From Altibacter sp. HG106 (GTDB lineage: Bacteria > Bacteroidota > Bacteroidia > Flavobacteriales > Flavobacteriaceae), in contig NZ_JAQQTD010000007.1 of NCBI RefSeq assembly GCF_028561755.1, forward strand, positions 62,001-126,000: a stretch of 64,000 bases of DNA. The letters are read 5' to 3'. This document shows, in pieces, positions 51,468 to 61,757 of this stretch (positions are counted from its first letter, which is position 1; the number at the start of each line of letters is the position of its first letter). The notes under the pieces were generated by a model. It was not told where the DNA came from. It made no database searches and saw only the letters and a list, made by a program, of their open reading frames with translations. The translations under genes and the position numbers were made by a program.

Positions 51468-53600
51468 ATGGCACAAAGAGATTTAAAATTTACAAGAAAT
51501 ATTGGGATTGCTGCGCATATTGATGCGGGTAAAACAACCACTACCGAACGTATTTTGTACTACACCGGTGTAAGTCACAAAATTGGTGAGGTGCATGATG
51601 GTGCGGCAACGATGGACTGGATGGAGCAAGAGCAAGAGCGTGGTATTACCATTACCTCGGCTGCAACTACCTGTACCTGGAGATTTCCTTTGGAAAATGC
51701 ACAGCCCACTCCCGATACCAAAGAATACAACTTCAATATTATCGATACTCCCGGTCACGTGGATTTTACCGTAGAGGTAAACCGTTCGTTGCGTGTATTG
51801 GACGGTCTGGTATTTTTATTTAGTGCTGTTGATGGGGTGGAGCCTCAGTCAGAAACAAACTGGCGTTTAGCAGACAACTACAAAGTGCCGCGTATTGGAT
51901 TCGTAAACAAAATGGACCGACAGGGGTCTAACTTTCTCGCTGTTTGTCAACAGGTGAAGGATATGTTGAAATCCAATGCGGTGCCAATCGTATTGAATAT
52001 TGGTGATGAAGCTGATTTCAAAGGAATTATCGACTTGGTGAAGAACCGTGCGATTATTTGGCATGACGAAACTCAAGGAGCTACTTTTGATGTGATCGAT
52101 ATTCCTGAAGATATGAAGGAAGAGGCTCGTAAGTACCGTGCGCTTCTTATTGAAGAAGTAGCTACGTATGACGAAGAGCTTTTGGAAAAATTCATGGAAG
52201 ATGAAGATTCTATTACCGAAGAAGAAGTGCATGCTGCGCTTCGTGCTGCGGTAATGGATATGGCAATTATCCCAATGGTTTGTGGGTCTGCCTTTAAAAA
52301 TAAAGGAGTTCAGTTCTTATTAGATGCTGTATGTCGTTATTTGCCTTCACCGGTAGATAAAGAAGGTATCGTAGGGGTGAATCCAGATACTGAGAAAGAA
52401 GAAGTTCGAAAGCCAGATGTAACAGCGCCTTTCGCTGCCTTGGCTTTTAAAATTGCTACCGATCCGTTTGTGGGTCGTTTGGCATTCTTCCGCGCGTATT
52501 CAGGGCGTTTGGACGCAGGTTCATACGTGTTGAACAACCGCTCAGGTAAAAAAGAACGTATTTCTCGTATCTACCAAATGCACTCTAACAAGCAAAATGC
52601 CATCGAATATATCGAGGCAGGAGACATTGGGGCGGCTGTTGGTTTTAAAGATATTAAGACTGGAGATACGCTCACCGATGAGAAGCACCCAATTGTACTG
52701 GAATCTATGGATTTCCCAGATCCGGTAATTGGTATTGCTGTTGAGCCTAAAACTAAGGCTGATGTGGATAAATTAGGTATGGCGTTAGCGAAGTTGGCAG
52801 AAGAAGATCCAACCTTCCAGGTGCGTACCGATGAAGCCTCGGGTCAGACTATTATTTCTGGTATGGGTGAGCTTCACTTGGATATCATTGTAGACCGTTT
52901 GCGTCGTGAGTTCAAGGTAGAAGTAAACCAAGGACAACCTCAAGTAGAGTACAAAGAAGCGGTTACGCGTAGAGCCGAGCACCGTGAAGTATATAAGAAG
53001 CAATCCGGTGGTCGTGGTAAATTCGCGGATATCGTGTTTACATTAGAACCTGCGGAAGAAGGAAAAGACGGATTAGAATTCGTTTCTGAAATCAAAGGTG
53101 GTAACGTTCCTAAGGAATTTATTCCATCTATTGAAAAAGGATTCAAAATGGCGATGCAGAATGGTCCGTTGGCTGGTTATGAAGTAGAAGCGATGAAAGT
53201 GACCTTGACGGATGGATCGTACCATGACGTGGATTCCGATCAATTGTCGTTCGAATTGGCTGCGAAGCTTGGATTCAAAAACGCTGCAAAAGCTGCGAAA
53301 GCAGTAATTATGGAGCCTATCATGAAGCTGGAGGTAATTACTCCAGAAGAAAACATGGGTGACATTGTAGGTGACTTGAACCGTCGTCGCGGACAGGTAA
53401 ATAACATGGGTGACCGTGCCGGAGCCAAAGTGGTGAAGGCCGATGTGCCACTTTCTGAGATGTTTGGATATGTAACTACGTTGCGTACCTTGTCTTCAGG
53501 ACGGGCAACATCTACCATGGAATTTTCACACTATGCCGAAACGCCTTCTAATATTTCAGAAGAAGTGATCGCTGCGGCAAAAGGAACTGCTAACGTTTAA
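51468..53600 (+). CDS. fusA: Elongation factor G
   Basis: A 710-residue translocase EF-G. The GTPase motifs are AHIDAGKTT (G1), DTPGHVDF (G3) and NKMD (G4), and RGITITSA is the switch I Thr region. Domains II-V follow in normal order, with the domain IV stretch GGRGKFADI. It drives translocation on the ribosome. It is followed by rpsJ rather than by tuf, as usual in this phylum. Confidence 0.98.
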   Translation: MAQRDLKFTRNIGIAAHIDAGKTTTTERILYYTGVSHKIGEVHDGAATMDWMEQEQERGITITSAATTCTWRFPLENAQPTPDTKEYNFNIIDTPGHVDFTVEVNRSLRVLDGLVFLFSAVDGVEPQSETNWRLADNYKVPRIGFVNKMDRQGSNFLAVCQQVKDMLKSNAVPIVLNIGDEADFKGIIDLVKNRAIIWHDETQGATFDVIDIPEDMKEEARKYRALLIEEVATYDEELLEKFMEDEDSITEEEVHAALRAAVMDMAIIPMVCGSAFKNKGVQFLLDAVCRYLPSPVDKEGIVGVNPDTEKEEVRKPDVTAPFAALAFKIATDPFVGRLAFFRAYSGRLDAGSYVLNNRSGKKERISRIYQMHSNKQNAIEYIEAGDIGAAVGFKDIKTGDTLTDEKHPIVLESMDFPDPVIGIAVEPKTKADVDKLGMALAKLAEEDPTFQVRTDEASGQTIISGMGELHLDIIVDRLRREFKVEVNQGQPQVEYKEAVTRRAEHREVYKKQSGGRGKFADIVFTLEPAEEGKDGLEFVSEIKGGNVPKEFIPSIEKGFKMAMQNGPLAGYEVEAMKVTLTDGSYHDVDSDQLSFELAAKLGFKNAAKAAKAVIMEPIMKLEVITPEENMGDIVGDLNRRRGQVNNMGDRAGAKVVKADVPLSEMFGYVTTLRTLSSGRATSTMEFSHYAETPSNISEEVIAAAKGTANV

Positions 53601-53610
53601 TATTTCAGCA

Positions 53611-53916
53611 ATGAGTCAAAAAATCAGAATTAAATTAAAATCTTACGATCATAATTTAGTAGACAAATCTGCTGAAAAAATCGTTAAGACCGTAAAAAGT
53701 ACAGGAGCGGTAGTAACGGGACCCATCCCATTACCTACCCATAAGAAGATCTTTACTGTGTTGCGTTCACCGCACGTAAACAAAAAGAGTAGAGAGCAAT
53801 TCCAATTGAGTTCATATAAACGCTTGTTGGATATTTACAGCTCTTCCTCTAAAACCATTGACGCGCTCATGAAATTAGAGTTGCCAAGTGGGGTTGAAGT
53901 AGAGATCAAAGTATAA
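53611..53916 (+). CDS. rpsJ: 30S ribosomal protein S10
   Basis: A 101-residue uS10 ([28 protein letters not shown]). It sits 10 bases after fusA and 173 bases before rplC. Its place at the end of the str segment rather than at the head of a separate S10 operon fits Bacteroidota. In E. coli this protein is also NusE, an antitermination factor. The last codons contain CAAGTGG, able to pair with CCACTTG in the downstream gap. Confidence 0.98.
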   Translation: MSQKIRIKLKSYDHNLVDKSAEKIVKTVKSTGAVVTGPIPLPTHKKIFTVLRSPHVNKKSREQFQLSSYKRLLDIYSSSSKTIDALMKLELPSGVEVEIKV

Positions 53917-54089
53917 GGAAACACCACTTGACGAAAGTCGGGTACATGTCCGGAGCTGCGAGCGAAGGAAAAACGGAAACAAAATAAAATTCAGGGCTGG
54001 ATTTATTTTGGCCCTGTTTTTTTCTGAAAGGACAGCGCTAGCGCCTCCGAAATAAACTGAAAATAAGTAATAACTAATAATTAATAACT
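53917..54089 (+). promoter_or_regulatory. Structured rpsJ-rplC intergenic region, candidate ribosomal-protein leader
   Basis: The largest gap in the ribosomal cluster. It holds CCACTTG complementary to the end of rpsJ and a GAC-GAAA-GTC tetraloop hairpin at 53930-53939. It also holds a CGG/CCG pairing just beyond, an intrinsic terminator at 53992-54023, a GCGCTAGCGC palindrome at 54035-54044 and an AT-rich run before rplC. No full TAnnTTTG promoter is visible. An attenuator controlled by a ribosomal protein (L4 is the known S10-operon regulator in E. coli) is a reasonable but untested reading. Confidence 0.5.
53992..54023 (+). terminator. Intrinsic terminator between rpsJ and rplC
   Basis: CAGGGC (53992-53997) pairs with GCCCTG (54011-54016) around a 13-base loop, and a run of seven T follows at once. 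It is a standard terminator shape inside what is otherwise a continuous operon, so it is either leaky, regulated or followed by an undetected promoter. Confidence 0.75.
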
Positions 54090-54701
54090 ATGTCTGGGTT
54101 AATAGGAAAAAAGATCGGGATGACCAGCATCTTTGACGAGAACGGAAAGAATATTCCGTGTACCGTGATCGAAGCAGGTCCCTGTGTCGTTACCCAAGTC
54201 AGAACCACAGAGGTTGACGGGTATGAAGCGCTTCAACTTGGTTTCGATGACAAGAAGACAGCTAATAAAGCGGCTGAGGGCCACGCTAAAAAAGCGGGAA
54301 CTACTGCAAAGCGTCGTGTTGTTGAATTCCAAGGATTTGAAGAAGAGTACAAATTAGGTGATAGCATCACGGTAGAACATTTTGTTGAAGGAGAATTTGT
54401 AGACATTACAGGTACTTCTAAAGGAAAAGGATTCCAAGGGGTTGTAAAACGTCATGGATTCGGCGGTGTAGGGCAGGCCACGCACGGTCAGCATAACCGT
54501 TTAAGAGCACCGGGATCCATTGGTGCTGCCTCGTATCCAGCACGTGTATTCAAAGGAATGCGCATGGCGGGACAAATGGGGAATGAAAAAGTAAAAGTTG
54601 AAAACCTACGAGTGTTGAAGGTAGTTCCGGAAAAGAACTTACTTGTTGTGAAAGGGTGTGTTCCCGGTCATAAGAACGCTTACGTAACAATTCAGAAGTA
54701 A
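54090..54701 (+). CDS. rplC: 50S ribosomal protein L3
   Basis: A 203-residue uL3. [13 protein letters not shown] at the N-terminus and the [11 protein letters not shown] and [23 protein letters not shown] regions near the peptidyl-transferase centre are characteristic. It begins the S10-type block after the structured gap. The last base of its TAA stop is the first base of the rplD ATG. Confidence 0.98.
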   Translation: MSGLIGKKIGMTSIFDENGKNIPCTVIEAGPCVVTQVRTTEVDGYEALQLGFDDKKTANKAAEGHAKKAGTTAKRRVVEFQGFEEEYKLGDSITVEHFVEGEFVDITGTSKGKGFQGVVKRHGFGGVGQATHGQHNRLRAPGSIGAASYPARVFKGMRMAGQMGNEKVKVENLRVLKVVPEKNLLVVKGCVPGHKNAYVTIQK

Positions 54702-55330
54702 TGAAGGTAGCAGTAGTAGATAAAAACGGAAAAGACACCGGAAGAAAGGTAGAACTTTCTAAAGAGGTGTTTGGGATTGAGCCCAACAACCATGCTGTAT
54801 ATCTCGATGTAAAGCAGTACTTGGCAAACCAACGTCAAGGAACGCATAAGTCGAAAGAGCGTGCCGAAATTGCTGGCTCTACCCGTAAGATCAAAAAACA
54901 AAAAGGAACCGGTACCGCACGTGCGGGAAGCATCAAATCTCCAATCTTTAAAGGAGGTGGGCGCATCTTTGGACCTCGTCCAAAGGATTACCGATTCAAA
55001 TTGAATAAAAACTTGAAGCGATTGGCTCGTAAATCTGCCTTAACTATGAAGGCAAATGATAAGGCTATCGTTGTGATTGAGGACCTCTCTTTCGATACAC
55101 CGAAGACCAAAGAATTTACTTCGGTATTGAAATCACTCGGGCTGGACGATAAAAAATCCCTCGTAGTGTTGGGAGAGTCAAATAATAACGTATATTTGTC
55201 GTCTCGTAATTTGAAAGGCACTGAAGTTATAACTAACTCAGAATTAAGCACTTACAAAATTATGAATGCAAATAGCGTCGTGTTATTTGAAGGTTCTTTG
55301 GAAGGAATTGAAGAAAACTTAAGTAAATAG
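54701..55330 (+). CDS. rplD: 50S ribosomal protein L4
   Basis: A 209-residue uL4 lining the exit tunnel. The extended loop [16 protein letters not shown] and [15 protein letters not shown] are typical. It overlaps rplC by one base. In E. coli L4 represses the S10 operon by attenuation, which makes it the first candidate regulator of the terminator upstream of rplC. Confidence 0.98.
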   Translation: MKVAVVDKNGKDTGRKVELSKEVFGIEPNNHAVYLDVKQYLANQRQGTHKSKERAEIAGSTRKIKKQKGTGTARAGSIKSPIFKGGGRIFGPRPKDYRFKLNKNLKRLARKSALTMKANDKAIVVIEDLSFDTPKTKEFTSVLKSLGLDDKKSLVVLGESNNNVYLSSRNLKGTEVITNSELSTYKIMNANSVVLFEGSLEGIEENLSK

Positions 55331-55337
55331 AGACGAG

Positions 55338-55628
55338 ATGGATATCTTAATTAAACCTATTATTACAGAAAAAGCTACAGCTGATGCGGAACTCAGTAAC
55401 CGATACGGCTTTGTAGTGAACTCGAAGGCGAACAAGGTAGAAATCAAAAAAGCGGTTGAGGCCACTTATGGAGTTTCTGTTGAAAAAGTTCGCACAATGA
55501 ATGTCCGCCCAGATCGCCGTGTTCGTTACACGAAATCGGGGATTCAAACTGGTAAAACAAATGCTTACAAAAAAGCAATTGTACAGGTGGCGGAAGGTGA
55601 TACTATAGATTTTTACGAAAACATCTAA
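55338..55628 (+). CDS. rplW: 50S ribosomal protein L23
   Basis: A 96-residue uL23 located at the exit of the peptide tunnel, where trigger factor and SRP dock. IIKPIITEKAT and the YGVSVEKVRTMNV strand are visible. Its stop codon lies within a perfect hairpin (55623-55641). Confidence 0.97.
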   Translation: MDILIKPIITEKATADAELSNRYGFVVNSKANKVEIKKAVEATYGVSVEKVRTMNVRPDRRVRYTKSGIQTGKTNAYKKAIVQVAEGDTIDFYENI

Positions 55629-55641
55629 ACGCGGTTTAGAT
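55623..55641 (+). other. Hairpin spanning the rplW stop codon
   Basis: ATCTAAAC and GTTTAGAT form a perfect 8-base stem with a GCG loop. The rplW TAA stop is in the 5' arm. There is no T-tract, so it is not an ordinary terminator; it may affect coupling of rplW and rplB or mark an RNA processing site. Confidence 0.5.
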
Positions 55642-55655
55642 AAAATTAGACGACT

Positions 55656-56480
55656 ATGTCAGTAAGAAAATTAAAGCCAATCACCCCAGGACAGCGTTTT
55701 AGAGTGGTTAACGGGTTTGACGCCATTACCACTGATAAGCCGGAGAAGAGTTTGCTCGCTCCGAAAAAACGTTCTGGAGGTAGAAACAGTCAAGGAAAAA
55801 TGACCATGCGCTACAAAGGGGGTGGTCATAAAAGACGATATAGAATTATCGACTTTAAGCGTGACAAGCACGGAATCCCGGCTACTGTCGCAACGATTGA
55901 ATACGATCCGAACCGTACCGCATTTATCGCTTTGGTAAATTACCAAGATGGTGAGAAGCGTTACGTGATTGCCCAAAACGGGCTTCAAGTAGGTCAGAAC
56001 ATTGTATCAGGCGAAACTACCGCCCCAGAAATTGGAAATGCAATGACCTTGGCCAATATCCCACTAGGTACTATTATTTCTTGTATCGAATTGCATCCTG
56101 GACAAGGAGCTGTCATGGCTCGTAGTGCAGGAGCGTTTGCTCAACTAATGGCGCGTGAAGGAAAATATGCAACTATCAAGTTGCCATCTGGCGAAACCCG
56201 AATGGTATTGAGTAGTTGTTTAGCCACCATTGGTGCTGTTTCTAACAGCGATCACCAATTGATCGTTTCTGGTAAAGCGGGACGTTCAAGATGGTTGGGT
56301 AGAAGACCTCGTACAAGACCAGTTGTGATGAACCCGGTAGATCACCCAATGGGTGGTGGAGAAGGGAAGTCTTCTGGTGGACATCCACGTTCTCGTAAAG
56401 GTATTCCTGCTAAAGGGTATCGCACGCGTACAAGAACTAAAGCGAGTAACAAATATATTATCGAACGTAGAAAGAAATAA
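55656..56480 (+). CDS. rplB: 50S ribosomal protein L2
   Basis: A 274-residue uL2, near the peptidyl-transferase centre and needed for subunit joining. [27 protein letters not shown] (in pieces) and the C-terminal [19 protein letters not shown] with the conserved His are clear. The 27-base gap after rplW holds most of the stop-codon hairpin. Confidence 0.98.
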   Translation: MSVRKLKPITPGQRFRVVNGFDAITTDKPEKSLLAPKKRSGGRNSQGKMTMRYKGGGHKRRYRIIDFKRDKHGIPATVATIEYDPNRTAFIALVNYQDGEKRYVIAQNGLQVGQNIVSGETTAPEIGNAMTLANIPLGTIISCIELHPGQGAVMARSAGAFAQLMAREGKYATIKLPSGETRMVLSSCLATIGAVSNSDHQLIVSGKAGRSRWLGRRPRTRPVVMNPVDHPMGGGEGKSSGGHPRSRKGIPAKGYRTRTRTKASNKYIIERRKK

Positions 56481-56486
56481 TTAGTT

Positions 56487-56765
56487 ATGGCAAGATCATT
56501 AAAAAAAGGACCTTACGTTCACTATAAATTAGACCAAAAAGTCCAAGAAAATGTGGCGTCGAACAAGAAGACGGTGATCAAGACCTGGTCACGGGCTTCG
56601 ATGATTACGCCCGACTTCGTCGGACAAACCATCGCGGTGCATAACGGACGTCAATTCGTTCCCGTATATGTAACCGAAAACATGGTAGGACATAAATTAG
56701 GCGAATTTTCACCTACACGATCATTCCGTGGTCACGCAGGTGCGAAAAACAAAGGAAAAAAGTAA
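56487..56765 (+). CDS. rpsS: 30S ribosomal protein S19
   Basis: A 92-residue uS19 ([43 protein letters not shown]) that forms a head complex with S13. It lies 6 bases after rplB and 6 before rplV. Confidence 0.98.
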   Translation: MARSLKKGPYVHYKLDQKVQENVASNKKTVIKTWSRASMITPDFVGQTIAVHNGRQFVPVYVTENMVGHKLGEFSPTRSFRGHAGAKNKGKK

Positions 56766-56771
56766 TAGGCC

Positions 56772-57179
56772 ATGGGAGTTCGTAAAAGAGAAAGAGCAGA
56801 GCAAATCAAAGAAGCAAAGAAAACACAATACTTTGCGAAATTGAACAATTGCCCTACGTCGCCTCGTAAGATGCGTTTGGTTGCAGACCTAGTGCGCGGT
56901 GAAAAAGTAGATAAAGCGCTGAACATTCTAAGATTTAGCAAGAAAGAAGCATCTAATCGATTGGAAAAGCTATTGCTTTCGGCTATTGCCAACTGGCAGG
57001 CTAAAAATGAAGATGCAAGTATTGAAGATGCTGATCTTTTTGTGAAAGAAATCCGCGTGGACGGTGGAACGATGTTGAAGAGACTTCGCCCAGCACCACA
57101 AGGTCGCGCACACAGAATTAGAAAACGTTCCAACCACGTAACATTGGTGCTTGGAGCTAACGATAACACACAAAGCTAG
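56772..57179 (+). CDS. rplV: 50S ribosomal protein L22
   Basis: A 135-residue uL22. The [14 protein letters not shown] motif starts the globular part. The beta-hairpin that reaches the tunnel constriction ends in [20 protein letters not shown]. The N-terminal extension ([16 protein letters not shown]) is longer than in E. coli and is typical of Bacteroidota. Confidence 0.97.
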   Translation: MGVRKRERAEQIKEAKKTQYFAKLNNCPTSPRKMRLVADLVRGEKVDKALNILRFSKKEASNRLEKLLLSAIANWQAKNEDASIEDADLFVKEIRVDGGTMLKRLRPAPQGRAHRIRKRSNHVTLVLGANDNTQS

Positions 57180-57186
57180 AAGTTAA

Positions 57187-57900
57187 ATGGGACAGAAAAC
57201 AAATCCAATCGGAAATCGCTTAGGTATCATTCGCGGATGGGAATCCAACTGGTACGGTGGTAACGACTACGGTGATAAGCTCGCCGAAGACGATAAGGTT
57301 AGAAAATATGTTCATGCTCGTTTAAGTAAAGCTAGTGTGTCACGAGTAATCATTGAGCGTACGCTTAAGCTTGTAACCGTTACTATCACTACGGCACGTC
57401 CCGGTATCATTATCGGAAAAGGCGGTCAAGAGGTAGACAAGCTGAAAGAAGAGCTTAAGAAGATTACCGGAAAGGAAGTTCAGATTAACATTCACGAAAT
57501 CAAGAGACCAGAGCTTGATGCAACGCTGGTAGCAGCCAGTATTGCACGACAAATTGAAAATCGTATTTCATACCGTCGTGCCATCAAAATGGCAATTGCC
57601 GCTGCGATGAGAATGAATGCTGAAGGAATCAAGATCCAAATTGCTGGACGTCTTAACGGTGCTGAAATGGCGCGTGTAGAGTCTTATAAAGAAGGACGTA
57701 TTCCTCTTTCCACGTTTAGAGCCGATATTGATTATGCTTTAGTCGAGGCCCACACTACCTATGGTAGATTAGGTGTTAAGGTATGGATCATGAAAGGTGA
57801 AGTTTATGGTAAGCGAGAGCTTTCTCCTTTAGTAGGATTGTCCAAAAAAGGAAAAGGATCTGGCCGGGGTGGTAACAAATCACGTCGTAACAGAAAGTAA
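57187..57900 (+). CDS. rpsC: 30S ribosomal protein S3
   Basis: A 237-residue uS3 with the N-terminal [13 protein letters not shown] and the KH domain GxxG loop in [13 protein letters not shown]. The C-terminal domain ([20 protein letters not shown]) and a basic Gly-rich tail follow. It forms the mRNA entry pore with S4 and S5. Confidence 0.98.
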   Translation: MGQKTNPIGNRLGIIRGWESNWYGGNDYGDKLAEDDKVRKYVHARLSKASVSRVIIERTLKLVTVTITTARPGIIIGKGGQEVDKLKEELKKITGKEVQINIHEIKRPELDATLVAASIARQIENRISYRRAIKMAIAAAMRMNAEGIKIQIAGRLNGAEMARVESYKEGRIPLSTFRADIDYALVEAHTTYGRLGVKVWIMKGEVYGKRELSPLVGLSKKGKGSGRGGNKSRRNRK

Positions 57901-57920
57901 TTTTTTAAAGAGAAAAGAAC

Positions 57921-58340
57921 ATGTTACAACCTAAGAGAACAAAATACCGCAAGCAGCAGAAAGGGCGTATGAAAGGAAACGCGGGCCGTGGAAATCAATT
58001 GGCCAACGGAACCTTCGGAATAAAATCATTGGATTCTAATTTCGTAACCGCACGTCAAATTGAAGCTGCCCGTATTGCCGCTACCCGCTACATGAAAAGG
58101 GAAGGTTCAATCTGGATCATGATTTTCCCAGACAAACCAATTACAAAAAAGCCCTTGGAAGTACGTATGGGTAAAGGAAAAGGTGCCGTAGAATATTATG
58201 CTGCGGTAGTGAAGCCTGGTAGAATTATGTTTGAAGTTTCCGGCGTTCCGTTGGCAACTGCAAAAGAAGCGTTGCGCCTGGCGGCTCAAAAGCTTCCTGT
58301 ACGAACTAAATTCGTGGTATCGCGAACCTATCAAGAGTAA
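57921..58340 (+). CDS. rplP: 50S ribosomal protein L16
   Basis: A 139-residue uL16 ([54 protein letters not shown] read in pieces) that contacts the A and P site tRNAs. The gap to rpsC is 20 bases. Confidence 0.98.
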   Translation: MLQPKRTKYRKQQKGRMKGNAGRGNQLANGTFGIKSLDSNFVTARQIEAARIAATRYMKREGSIWIMIFPDKPITKKPLEVRMGKGKGAVEYYAAVVKPGRIMFEVSGVPLATAKEALRLAAQKLPVRTKFVVSRTYQE

Positions 58341-58357
58341 TTTTTGAAATGGCGACT

Positions 58358-58549
58358 ATGAAACAATCAGAGATAAAAGAAGCATCTACAGCGGAACTAC
58401 AGGAGCGTATGTCCGAATTAAAAAAGGCACATACCGACCTTAAAATAGCACACGCTATTTCACCGTTGGAAAATCCAATTCAACTGCGCGCACAACGACG
58501 TGTGATGGCTCGAATTGCGACTGAACTAACTAAAAGAGAAGTACAATAA
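58358..58549 (+). CDS. rpmC: 50S ribosomal protein L29
   Basis: A 63-residue uL29, two long helices beside L23 at the tunnel exit (MKQSEIKEASTAELQERM, NPIQLRAQRRVMARIATEL). An in-frame ATG at 58349 would add MAT; the MKQSEI start at 58358 matches the family from memory. Confidence 0.93.
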   Translation: MKQSEIKEASTAELQERMSELKKAHTDLKIAHAISPLENPIQLRAQRRVMARIATELTKREVQ

Positions 58550-58566
58550 CGGTACGAAGCTGAACG

Positions 58567-58833
58567 ATGGAACAAACAACAACAAGAAATCTAAGAAAAG
58601 AACGTATTGGGGTAGTAACCAGTAACAAAATGGAAAAATCCATTGTTGTTAGTGAGGTGAAGAAAGTAAAACACCCTATGTACGGAAAGTTCGTGTTGAA
58701 AACGAAGAAATACGTAGCACACGACGAGAAAAACGACTGCAACGAAGGTGATACGGTACGCATCATGGAGACGCGTCCTCTAAGTAAAACCAAATGTTGG
58801 AGGTTAGTAGAAATCATAGAAAGAGCTAAGTAA
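58567..58833 (+). CDS. rpsQ: 30S ribosomal protein S17
   Basis: An 88-residue uS17 with the OB-fold signature [21 protein letters not shown] and the C-terminal [16 protein letters not shown]. It binds 16S rRNA early in 30S assembly. rplN starts 2 bases after its stop. Confidence 0.97.
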   Translation: MEQTTTRNLRKERIGVVTSNKMEKSIVVSEVKKVKHPMYGKFVLKTKKYVAHDEKNDCNEGDTVRIMETRPLSKTKCWRLVEIIERAK

Positions 58834-58835
58834 TC

Positions 58836-59204
58836 ATGGTACAACAAGAATCGAAACTAAAAGTAGCAGACAATACCGGAGCCAAAGAAGTTCTTTGTAT
58901 TCGCGTATTGGGCGGAACCAAAAAACGGTACGCCTCTATTGGAGATAAAATTGTGGTTACTGTAAAAGAAGCGACGCCTAACGGAAATATTAAAAAAGGA
59001 GCTGTCTCTACCGCTGTGGTAGTGCGCACCGTAAAAGAAGTACGTCGTCCTGATGGATCGTACATCCGTTTTGATGACAACGCTTGTGTGTTATTGAACC
59101 CACAAGGGGAGATGCGTGGAACCCGTGTATTCGGTCCCGTAGCGCGTGAGCTTCGCGACAAGCAATTTATGAAAATAGTATCATTGGCACCTGAGGTGCT
59201 TTAA
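58836..59204 (+). CDS. rplN: 50S ribosomal protein L14
   Basis: A 122-residue uL14 ([24 protein letters not shown]) with the C-terminal [27 protein letters not shown]. It forms an intersubunit bridge and is the docking site of the silencing factor RsfS. Confidence 0.98.
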   Translation: MVQQESKLKVADNTGAKEVLCIRVLGGTKKRYASIGDKIVVTVKEATPNGNIKKGAVSTAVVVRTVKEVRRPDGSYIRFDDNACVLLNPQGEMRGTRVFGPVARELRDKQFMKIVSLAPEVL

Positions 59205-59215
59205 TACGAAACAAG

Positions 59216-59530
59216 ATGGCAAAGCTTAAGATAAAATCAGGGGATACGGTAATCGTTACCGCCGGTGAACACAAAGGTTCACAGGGTGAAGTATTACGTG
59301 TTTTCCGTGAGAAAAACAAAGCAATCGTAGAAGGAGTGAACATCGTGAAAAAACACGAAAAACCAAGCGCAGCGAATCCACAAGGAGGAATTGCCGAAAA
59401 GGAAGCTCCCATTCATATTTCGAACCTTTCACTAGTAGATCCTAAGTCGGGGGAAGCAACCCGCGTAGGATACCGAATGGAAGATGGTAAGAAAGTGCGA
59501 TTTGCAAAAAAATCGAATCAAGTATTATAG
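59216..59530 (+). CDS. rplX: 50S ribosomal protein L24
   Basis: A 104-residue uL24 with the N-terminal KOW motif ([23 protein letters not shown]) and [10 protein letters not shown] segment. It is an assembly initiator of the large subunit. rplE starts 2 bases after its stop. Confidence 0.97.
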   Translation: MAKLKIKSGDTVIVTAGEHKGSQGEVLRVFREKNKAIVEGVNIVKKHEKPSAANPQGGIAEKEAPIHISNLSLVDPKSGEATRVGYRMEDGKKVRFAKKSNQVL

Positions 59531-59532
59531 TT

Positions 59533-60084
59533 ATGGCATACACACCAAGACTTAAGCAAGAATATAAGGAGCGTGTTGTAAACGCCCTAACCGATGAATT
59601 TGGCTACAAGAATGTTATGCAAGTTCCTAAGTTGCAACGTATCGTTGTTTCTCGAGGGATTGGAGCGGCAGTAGCTGATAAGAAATTGATCGACAATTCC
59701 GTGGAGGAGCTTTCTAATATTACCGGTCAGAAAGCGATAGCAACCATCTCTAAGAAAGATGTCGCTACCTTCAAACTTCGTAAGGGAATGCCCATCGGGG
59801 CAAAAGTTACCCTTCGCGGAGAGCGTATGTACGAATTTTTAGACCGTTTGATTACAACGGCCCTTCCTAACGTACGTGACTTTAACGGGATTAACGCTAC
59901 CGGTTTCGACGGAAGAGGAAATTATTCTTTGGGAATTACGGAACAAATCATTTTCCCGGAAGTGAATATTGACCGTGTGAAGAAGATCGAAGGGATGAAC
60001 ATTACGTTCGTCACTTCTGCGGAAACCGACAAGGAAGCGAAATCATTATTAACCGAATTAGGATTACCTTTTAAAAAGAACTAA
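59533..60084 (+). CDS. rplE: 50S ribosomal protein L5
   Basis: A 183-residue uL5, part of the 5S r[30 protein letters not shown] and [17 protein letters not shown] are diagnostic. It is followed after one base by rpsN. Confidence 0.98.
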   Translation: MAYTPRLKQEYKERVVNALTDEFGYKNVMQVPKLQRIVVSRGIGAAVADKKLIDNSVEELSNITGQKAIATISKKDVATFKLRKGMPIGAKVTLRGERMYEFLDRLITTALPNVRDFNGINATGFDGRGNYSLGITEQIIFPEVNIDRVKKIEGMNITFVTSAETDKEAKSLLTELGLPFKKN

Positions 60085-60085
60085 G

Positions 60086-60355
60086 ATGGCTAAAGAATCA
60101 ATGAAAGCCCGCGAGGTGAAACGACAGAAAATGGTAAAGAAGTATGCCGAAAAACGCAAAGCTTTGAAAGAAGCAGGCGATTGGGAAGCACTTCAGAAGT
60201 TACCAAAAAACTCGTCGCCGGTTCGTTTGCACAATCGCTGTAAACTAACGGGAAGGCCTAAAGGATATATGCGTCAGTTTGGTGTGTCACGGGTTATGTT
60301 CCGTGAAATGGCCAATAACGGATTGATCCCAGGGGTGCGTAAAGCCAGCTGGTAA
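60086..60355 (+). CDS. rpsN: 30S ribosomal protein S14, zinc-free long form
   Basis: An 89-residue uS14. [29 protein letters not shown] (in pieces) is the conserved core. It lacks the two CxxC pairs of the zinc-binding short form, so it is the C-minus type and does not depend on zinc. Confidence 0.97.
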   Translation: MAKESMKAREVKRQKMVKKYAEKRKALKEAGDWEALQKLPKNSSPVRLHNRCKLTGRPKGYMRQFGVSRVMFREMANNGLIPGVRKASW

Positions 60356-60374
60356 TAAACTTTAATGGGTTTCA

Positions 60375-60400
60375 GGTTTGCCGGATGACCGGCGAAAACC
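60375..60400 (+). other. Hairpin in the rpsN-rpsH gap
   Basis: GGTTT-GCCGG pairs with CCGGC-(GA)-AAACC around an ATGA loop: ten pairs with a two-base bulge. No T-tract follows. It starts 21 bases before the rpsH ATG's leader end and may be a protein-binding site, for example for S8, or an RNA processing signal. Confidence 0.55.
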
Positions 60401-60420
60401 GTTACCGTAAATACAACTAA

Positions 60421-60822
60421 ATGAAAACAGATCCAATTGCAGATTATCTAACTCGAGTTAGAAATGCTATTAGTGCAGGACACCGCGTGGTAGAGATACC
60501 CGCTTCCAACCTGAAAAAGGAGATCACAAAGATCCTTTTCGATCAGGGGTACATCTTGAGCTACAAATTTGAAGACGATAATGGTCCTCAGGGAACCATC
60601 AAGATCGCCTTGAAGTATGACAAGTTGACCAAAGATCCTGTCATTAAAAAAATTCAACGAATTAGTAAACCCGGTTTACGTAAGTACTCAGGTTCTTCAG
60701 AAATGCCGCGCATCCTCAACGGCTTGGGAATCGCTATCGTGTCAACTTCCGCAGGAGTTATGACAGGAAAGCAGGCGCAAGCGCAGAATGTAGGAGGAGA
60801 AGTACTTTGTTACGTATACTAA
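60421..60822 (+). CDS. rpsH: 30S ribosomal protein S8
   Basis: A 133-residue uS8 (DPIADYLTRVRNAISAGHRVVEIPAS, GLRKYSGSSEMPRILNGLGIAIVSTS, C-terminal GGEVLCYVY, read in pieces). S8 is the translational repressor of the spc operon in E. coli. Here a strong hairpin lies in the 65-base gap just before it. Confidence 0.98.
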   Translation: MKTDPIADYLTRVRNAISAGHRVVEIPASNLKKEITKILFDQGYILSYKFEDDNGPQGTIKIALKYDKLTKDPVIKKIQRISKPGLRKYSGSSEMPRILNGLGIAIVSTSAGVMTGKQAQAQNVGGEVLCYVY

Positions 60823-60839
60823 TTAAATAAAGACAAGAA

Positions 60840-61382
60840 ATGTCAAGAATAGGTAATAACCCGGTAGCTATCCCAGAAGGTGTAACAGTGGAAGTAAAAG
60901 ACAACGCTGTTACCGTGAAAGGGAAATTAGGCGAGTTAACGCAGCAGTTTGATGCCGTTAGCGTATCGGTAGAAGAAGGAAAAGTTGTAGTAGAACGTCC
61001 TTCTGATGCCAAAGATCACAAATCAAAGCACGGTTTATACAGAGCTCTAATCAACAATATGATTGCAGGGGTTTCTGAAGGCTTCACCAAGAAGTTAGAA
61101 TTGGTTGGAGTTGGATTTCGTGCCAGCAACCAGGGGCAAAAATTGGATTTGGCCATTGGGTTTTCTCACAACATCGTGATGGACATCGCTCCAGAAGTGA
61201 AAGTGGAAACACAATCTGAAAAAGGTAAGAACCCTATCGTAATATTAACATCGCACGACAAACAGTTGGTTGGGCAAGTTGCCGCTAAAATCCGCAGCTT
61301 CCGTAAGCCAGAGCCTTACAAAGGAAAAGGAATCCGTTTTGTTGGTGAACATATTAGAAGAAAAGCAGGTAAATCTGCATAA
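60840..61382 (+). CDS. rplF: 50S ribosomal protein L6
   Basis: A 180-residue uL6 with two similar alpha-beta domains (MSRIGNNPVAIPEGV; EPYKGKGIRFVGEHIRRKAGKSA near the end). It lies near the factor-binding site of the large subunit. Confidence 0.98.
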   Translation: MSRIGNNPVAIPEGVTVEVKDNAVTVKGKLGELTQQFDAVSVSVEEGKVVVERPSDAKDHKSKHGLYRALINNMIAGVSEGFTKKLELVGVGFRASNQGQKLDLAIGFSHNIVMDIAPEVKVETQSEKGKNPIVILTSHDKQLVGQVAAKIRSFRKPEPYKGKGIRFVGEHIRRKAGKSA

Positions 61383-61393
61383 GAAATTAAGTT

Positions 61394-61750
61394 ATGGCAT
61401 TATCTAAAAATAGTAGAAGAAACCGTATTCGTAATCGAATCAGAAAGACGATCTCTGGAACAGAGCAGCGACCTCGTTTGGCGGTTTTCAGAAGCAATAA
61501 AGAAATTTATGCGCAACTTATTGACGATGTAAATGGAACTACCATTACCGCTGCATCTTCAAGAGATAAAGACATTGACGCATCAAAAGTCAATAAGAGC
61601 GACGTCGCCAAATTAGTAGGACAGGCAATTGCCGAGAAAGCTAAAAAGGCAGGGATCGACACAGTTGCTTTCGATCGCGGAGGATATTTGTATCACGGAC
61701 GCGTTAAATCATTAGCTGAAGGAGCTCGCGAGGGCGGATTAAAATTCTAA
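61394..61750 (+). CDS. rplR: 50S ribosomal protein L18
   Basis: A 118-residue uL18 ([33 protein letters not shown] in pieces; C-terminal [26 protein letters not shown]) that binds 5S rRNA with L5. Confidence 0.98.
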   Translation: MALSKNSRRNRIRNRIRKTISGTEQRPRLAVFRSNKEIYAQLIDDVNGTTITAASSRDKDIDASKVNKSDVAKLVGQAIAEKAKKAGIDTVAFDRGGYLYHGRVKSLAEGAREGGLKF

Positions 61751-61757
61751 AAGTATT

